Part shown: positions 62,272 to 64,000 of the stretch, piece after piece
Position numbering within the stretch: position 1 is the first letter of the stretch
How the letters are laid out: each line of letters starts with the position of its first letter
Origin: Oceanomicrobium pacificus
Lineage (GTDB): Bacteria; Pseudomonadota; Alphaproteobacteria; Rhodobacterales; Rhodobacteraceae
DNA: 64,000 nucleotides
Direction of reading: 5' to 3'
Assembly (NCBI RefSeq): GCF_009833495.1
Contig: NZ_WUWG01000001.1
Coordinates: 186,001-250,000 of the forward strand
Notes under the pieces: model-generated
Told to the model about the DNA's origin: nothing
Seen by the model: only the letters and a program-made list of their open reading frames with translations
Database searches by the model: none
Position numbers and translations under genes: made by a program

Positions 62272-62982
62272 ATGGACCTGATCTTTGCCTATCTTGCGGG
62301 CCTTCTGACGCTCATCAACCCATGCATCCTGCCGGTGCTGCCGCTGGTGCTTGGCAGCGCGGCGAGCGGCGACCGGCGCGGACCGGTTGCGCTGGCAGCG
62401 GGCCTGTCCCTGTCGTTCGTGATCCTCGGCGTGCTCGTCACCGCGTTTGGCTATGCGATCGGGTTGACGCCGGATGTGCTCGCCACGGTCGGTGCGGTGG
62501 CCATGATCGGCTTCGGGCTGATGCTGCTGACGCCGGCGCTGTCGGCCCGTTTCGAGTTGGCAACGGCGGGGCTTGCGGGGCGAGCGGACGCACATATGGG
62601 GGCACCCGGCGCCGATCCGCGCAGCCAGTTCTTCGGCGGGCTGTTGCTCGGCACCGTCTGGTCCCCCTGCATCGGGCCAACGCTGGGCGGTGCCATCGCG
62701 CTGGCCTCTCAGGGGCAGAATCTGGGCTGGGCCACCGCGATCATGCTGGCCTTCAGCGCCGGTGTCTCGACCCTGATCCTGATCTTCGGACTGGGCGCGC
62801 AGGACCTGCTCGCGCGCCATCGCGGCTGGTTGCAGGCGGTGGCCCAGCGCTCGAAACCGATCCTCGGGCTTCTGTTTCTCGGCCTCGGCATCGCCACCCT
62901 GACCGGCATCACCCACATGGCCGAGGGCTGGCTGGTGGAAACCATGCCGGTCTGGCTGCAGGATTTCTCCGTCCGCTATTGA
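62272..62982 (+). CDS. CcdA/DsbD-like cytochrome c biogenesis membrane protein
   Basis: A 236-aa inner-membrane protein with about six hydrophobic segments and the paired redox cysteines Cys18 (LINPCILPVLP) and Cys133 (WSPCIGPTLGG). It carries electrons from cytoplasmic thioredoxin to periplasmic thiol proteins. I start at 62272 because the upstream ATG lies in the dapD terminator loop. The next gene encodes a periplasmic thioredoxin-like protein, the expected partner. Confidence 0.92.
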   Translation: MDLIFAYLAGLLTLINPCILPVLPLVLGSAASGDRRGPVALAAGLSLSFVILGVLVTAFGYAIGLTPDVLATVGAVAMIGFGLMLLTPALSARFELATAGLAGRADAHMGAPGADPRSQFFGGLLLGTVWSPCIGPTLGGAIALASQGQNLGWATAIMLAFSAGVSTLILIFGLGAQDLLARHRGWLQAVAQRSKPILGLLFLGLGIATLTGITHMAEGWLVETMPVWLQDFSVRY

Positions 62983-63009
62983 GCGGGGCGATATTGAAAG
63001 GACTGACCT

Positions 63010-63438
63010 ATGAACCGACGCGAACTGCTGAAAACCGGATGCGCCACGGCAGGCGGGGCACTGTTTGGACTTGGTGGCTGGGCCACGGCCGCGCGGGCCG
63101 GAGAGGCCTACCAGCCGGGCCTGATCGACGCCTATCTGAAGGCGGGGCACACCGTATTCGTCGACTATTCGGCAACATGGTGTTCGACCTGCAAGGCGCA
63201 GGAACGGGTGATCAACGCCCTGCGTTCCGAGAATCCGGCCTATGACAAGGCGATGAAATTCGTCGTTGTGGACTGGGACCGCTGGTCCAAGGACAAGGTG
63301 ACACGCAGCCGCCGCATCCCGCGCCGCTCGACGCTGATTGTGCTGAAAGGCAATGACGAGTTGGGCCGCATCGTCGCCGGCACGTCCAAGGCCGAGATCA
63401 AGGCCCTGTTGGACCGGGGACTGGCTGCCGCGTCTTGA
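63010..63438 (+). CDS. exported thioredoxin-like protein
   Basis: A 142-aa protein with a twin-arginine-type leader (NRRELLKTG and a following hydrophobic ALFGLGGWATAARA) and the active-site WCSTC (Cys58/Cys61). It should act in the periplasm, probably as the acceptor of electrons from the adjacent CcdA-like protein, 27 bp upstream. RKxP-type cis-proline is replaced by RIPRRSTL, so the cis-Pro is in IPRR. Confidence 0.88.
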   Translation: MNRRELLKTGCATAGGALFGLGGWATAARAGEAYQPGLIDAYLKAGHTVFVDYSATWCSTCKAQERVINALRSENPAYDKAMKFVVVDWDRWSKDKVTRSRRIPRRSTLIVLKGNDELGRIVAGTSKAEIKALLDRGLAAAS

Positions 63439-63476
63439 CCCTTTCGCCGCGCGCGGCCCCGGTCTATACCCGGCCC

Positions 63477-63815
63477 ATGAGCGATAAACCGAAGAAACAG
63501 AAGCGCCCGCAGCAGGTCTATACGCTGCTCGTGCAGATCGGCCGCAAGGATGGCGACGGGCTGCCCGAGGGCGCGACCGGCGGCGCGCTGATGGTCTATG
63601 CCAGCGGCGTCGACGAGGCAGAGGCCGTGCGCGAGACCGTGGCGGTCCTCAAACAGGCCGACTTGGCCCCCCTTGACGTAACCGGCTATGGCACGCTCGA
63701 CGAACGGCTCGAAGAAGGCCACGACATTTCGCAGGAGGAGCGCGACCTGATGGACCGCGCGCGCGCCGAGAATGCCGTGATCGTAGCCCAGATGACCCCG
63801 TTCTTCGATGAGTGA
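63477..63815 (+). CDS. hypothetical protein, 112 aa
   Basis: A cytoplasmic alpha/beta protein with basic N-terminus (DKPKKQKRPQQVYTLLVQIG) and acidic C-terminal half (ERLEEGHDISQEERDLMDRA). I do not recognise a named family. I use the ATG at 63477. It overlaps the next gene by 8 bp, suggesting cotranslation with a HAD phosphatase. Confidence 0.82.
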   Translation: MSDKPKKQKRPQQVYTLLVQIGRKDGDGLPEGATGGALMVYASGVDEAEAVRETVAVLKQADLAPLDVTGYGTLDERLEEGHDISQEERDLMDRARAENAVIVAQMTPFFDE

Positions 63816-64000
63816 CAGCAACCAGCCCACCGTGTTCCTCGACCTTGACGGGACGTTGATCGACCCGCGGGAGGGGATCACCCGCTCGATCCGTCACGCG
63901 CTGACGGAAATGGGGATGGAGGACATCCCCAGCGCCGACGAACTCACATGGTGCATCGGTCCGCCGTTGTGGGAGAGCTTTCCGGTCCTGCTCGGCGAAG
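63808..64000 (+). CDS. HAD-family hydrolase, phosphoglycolate phosphatase-like (3' end outside window)
   Basis: The N-terminal part of a HAD phosphatase: VFLDLDGTLIDPREGI holds the nucleophile Asp in DLDGT, followed by a cap-domain start (SIRHALTEMG and GPPLWESFPVLLG). The pattern fits HAD-IA phosphoglycolate-phosphatase-type enzymes. The rest of the gene is cut by the right edge. Its ATG overlaps the end of the 112-aa gene. Confidence 0.88.
   Translation, partial: MSDSNQPTVFLDLDGTLIDPREGITRSIRHALTEMGMEDIPSADELTWCIGPPLWESFPVLLGE

Noticed and set aside
1-64000. Insertion sequences, prophage genes, CRISPR arrays, tRNA or rRNA genes
   Set aside because: No transposase, integrase or phage motif, no regularly spaced repeats, and no tRNA-like cloverleaf or rRNA stretch was seen on reading through.

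Overview
The window is GC-rich chromosomal DNA (roughly two-thirds G+C by eye) from an alphaproteobacterium, most likely a Rhodobacterales (Roseobacter/Rhodobacter-type) organism. This is inferred from the class III PhaC-like/phaA/phaB set, an SbmA/BacA-type transporter, DUF6732 and DUF1636 cobalamin-cluster proteins, DUF1244, YdcH/DUF465, a split pheS/pheT locus and long trains of genes joined by 4-bp stop/start overlaps (ATGA or GTGA). I see no insertion sequence, prophage, CRISPR array, rRNA or tRNA gene; the window reads as core and near-core chromosome.

Layout. 0-3.3 kb: polyhydroxyalkanoate precursor genes (PhaC-like hydrolase, phaA, phaB) ending in a terminator. 3.3-6.4 kb: a 58-aa orphan divergent from a GcvA-like LysR regulator, a glutamine amidotransferase, a DMT exporter and YdcH. 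6.6-9.5 kb: an N6-adenine methyltransferase, DUF2007, a polyprenyl diphosphate synthase and ispE. 9.5-13.7 kb: a secreted TPR protein, ETF-ubiquinone oxidoreductase and greA. 14.9-18.2 kb: a tightly overlapped fdhD-mobA-mobB-moeA molybdenum-cofactor operon. 18.3-21.9 kb: azlCD, then an Lrp-type regulator divergent from alanine dehydrogenase, and a GST. 22-29 kb: pheT, an orphan Flp/TadE-like pilin, ASCH protein and pheS, then rplT-rpmI and pyruvate kinase. 29.4-33.9 kb: N-formylglutamate amidohydrolase, DUF1244 and a D-amino-acid operon (dgcN-dgcA-D-amino acid transaminase). 34-35.4 kb: sbmA. 35.4-47.2 kb: the cobalamin region, a seven-gene minus-strand operon (DUF6732, CbiX with a His-rich tail, a DUF429-like/CobH fusion, cobL, cobI, a CbiG/CobJ fusion, cobM) and a plus-strand trio (DUF1636, cobC, cobD), with a glutathionyl-hydroquinone reductase between them. 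47-64 kb: a second thiolase, hydrolases, argG, chorismate mutase, a secreted MsrA, YggT/YggU, a UMF1-type MFS, mepA, a LOG-family protein, dapD, a CcdA/thioredoxin pair and a HAD phosphatase cut by the right edge.

How the genes work together. The cobalamin genes cover much of the corrin-ring methylation series (CobI, CobJ, CobM, CobL, CobH), metal insertion (CbiX) and aminopropanol-arm formation (CobC, CobD). Other cobalamin steps (SUMT, CobG/CobZ, CobF, CobK, amidation and lower-ligand steps) are not in the window. The fdhD-mob-moeA operon matures a molybdoenzyme that is encoded elsewhere. The dgcN-dgcA-dat operon is the best metabolic find: it looks like a D-glutamate/D-amino-acid catabolic unit with a pair of near-identical palindromic operators upstream. 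The other observations that most deserve follow-up are the CobH fusion, the His-rich chelatase tail, the pilin-like gene placed between pheS and pheT, and several inverted repeats in divergent promoter regions.
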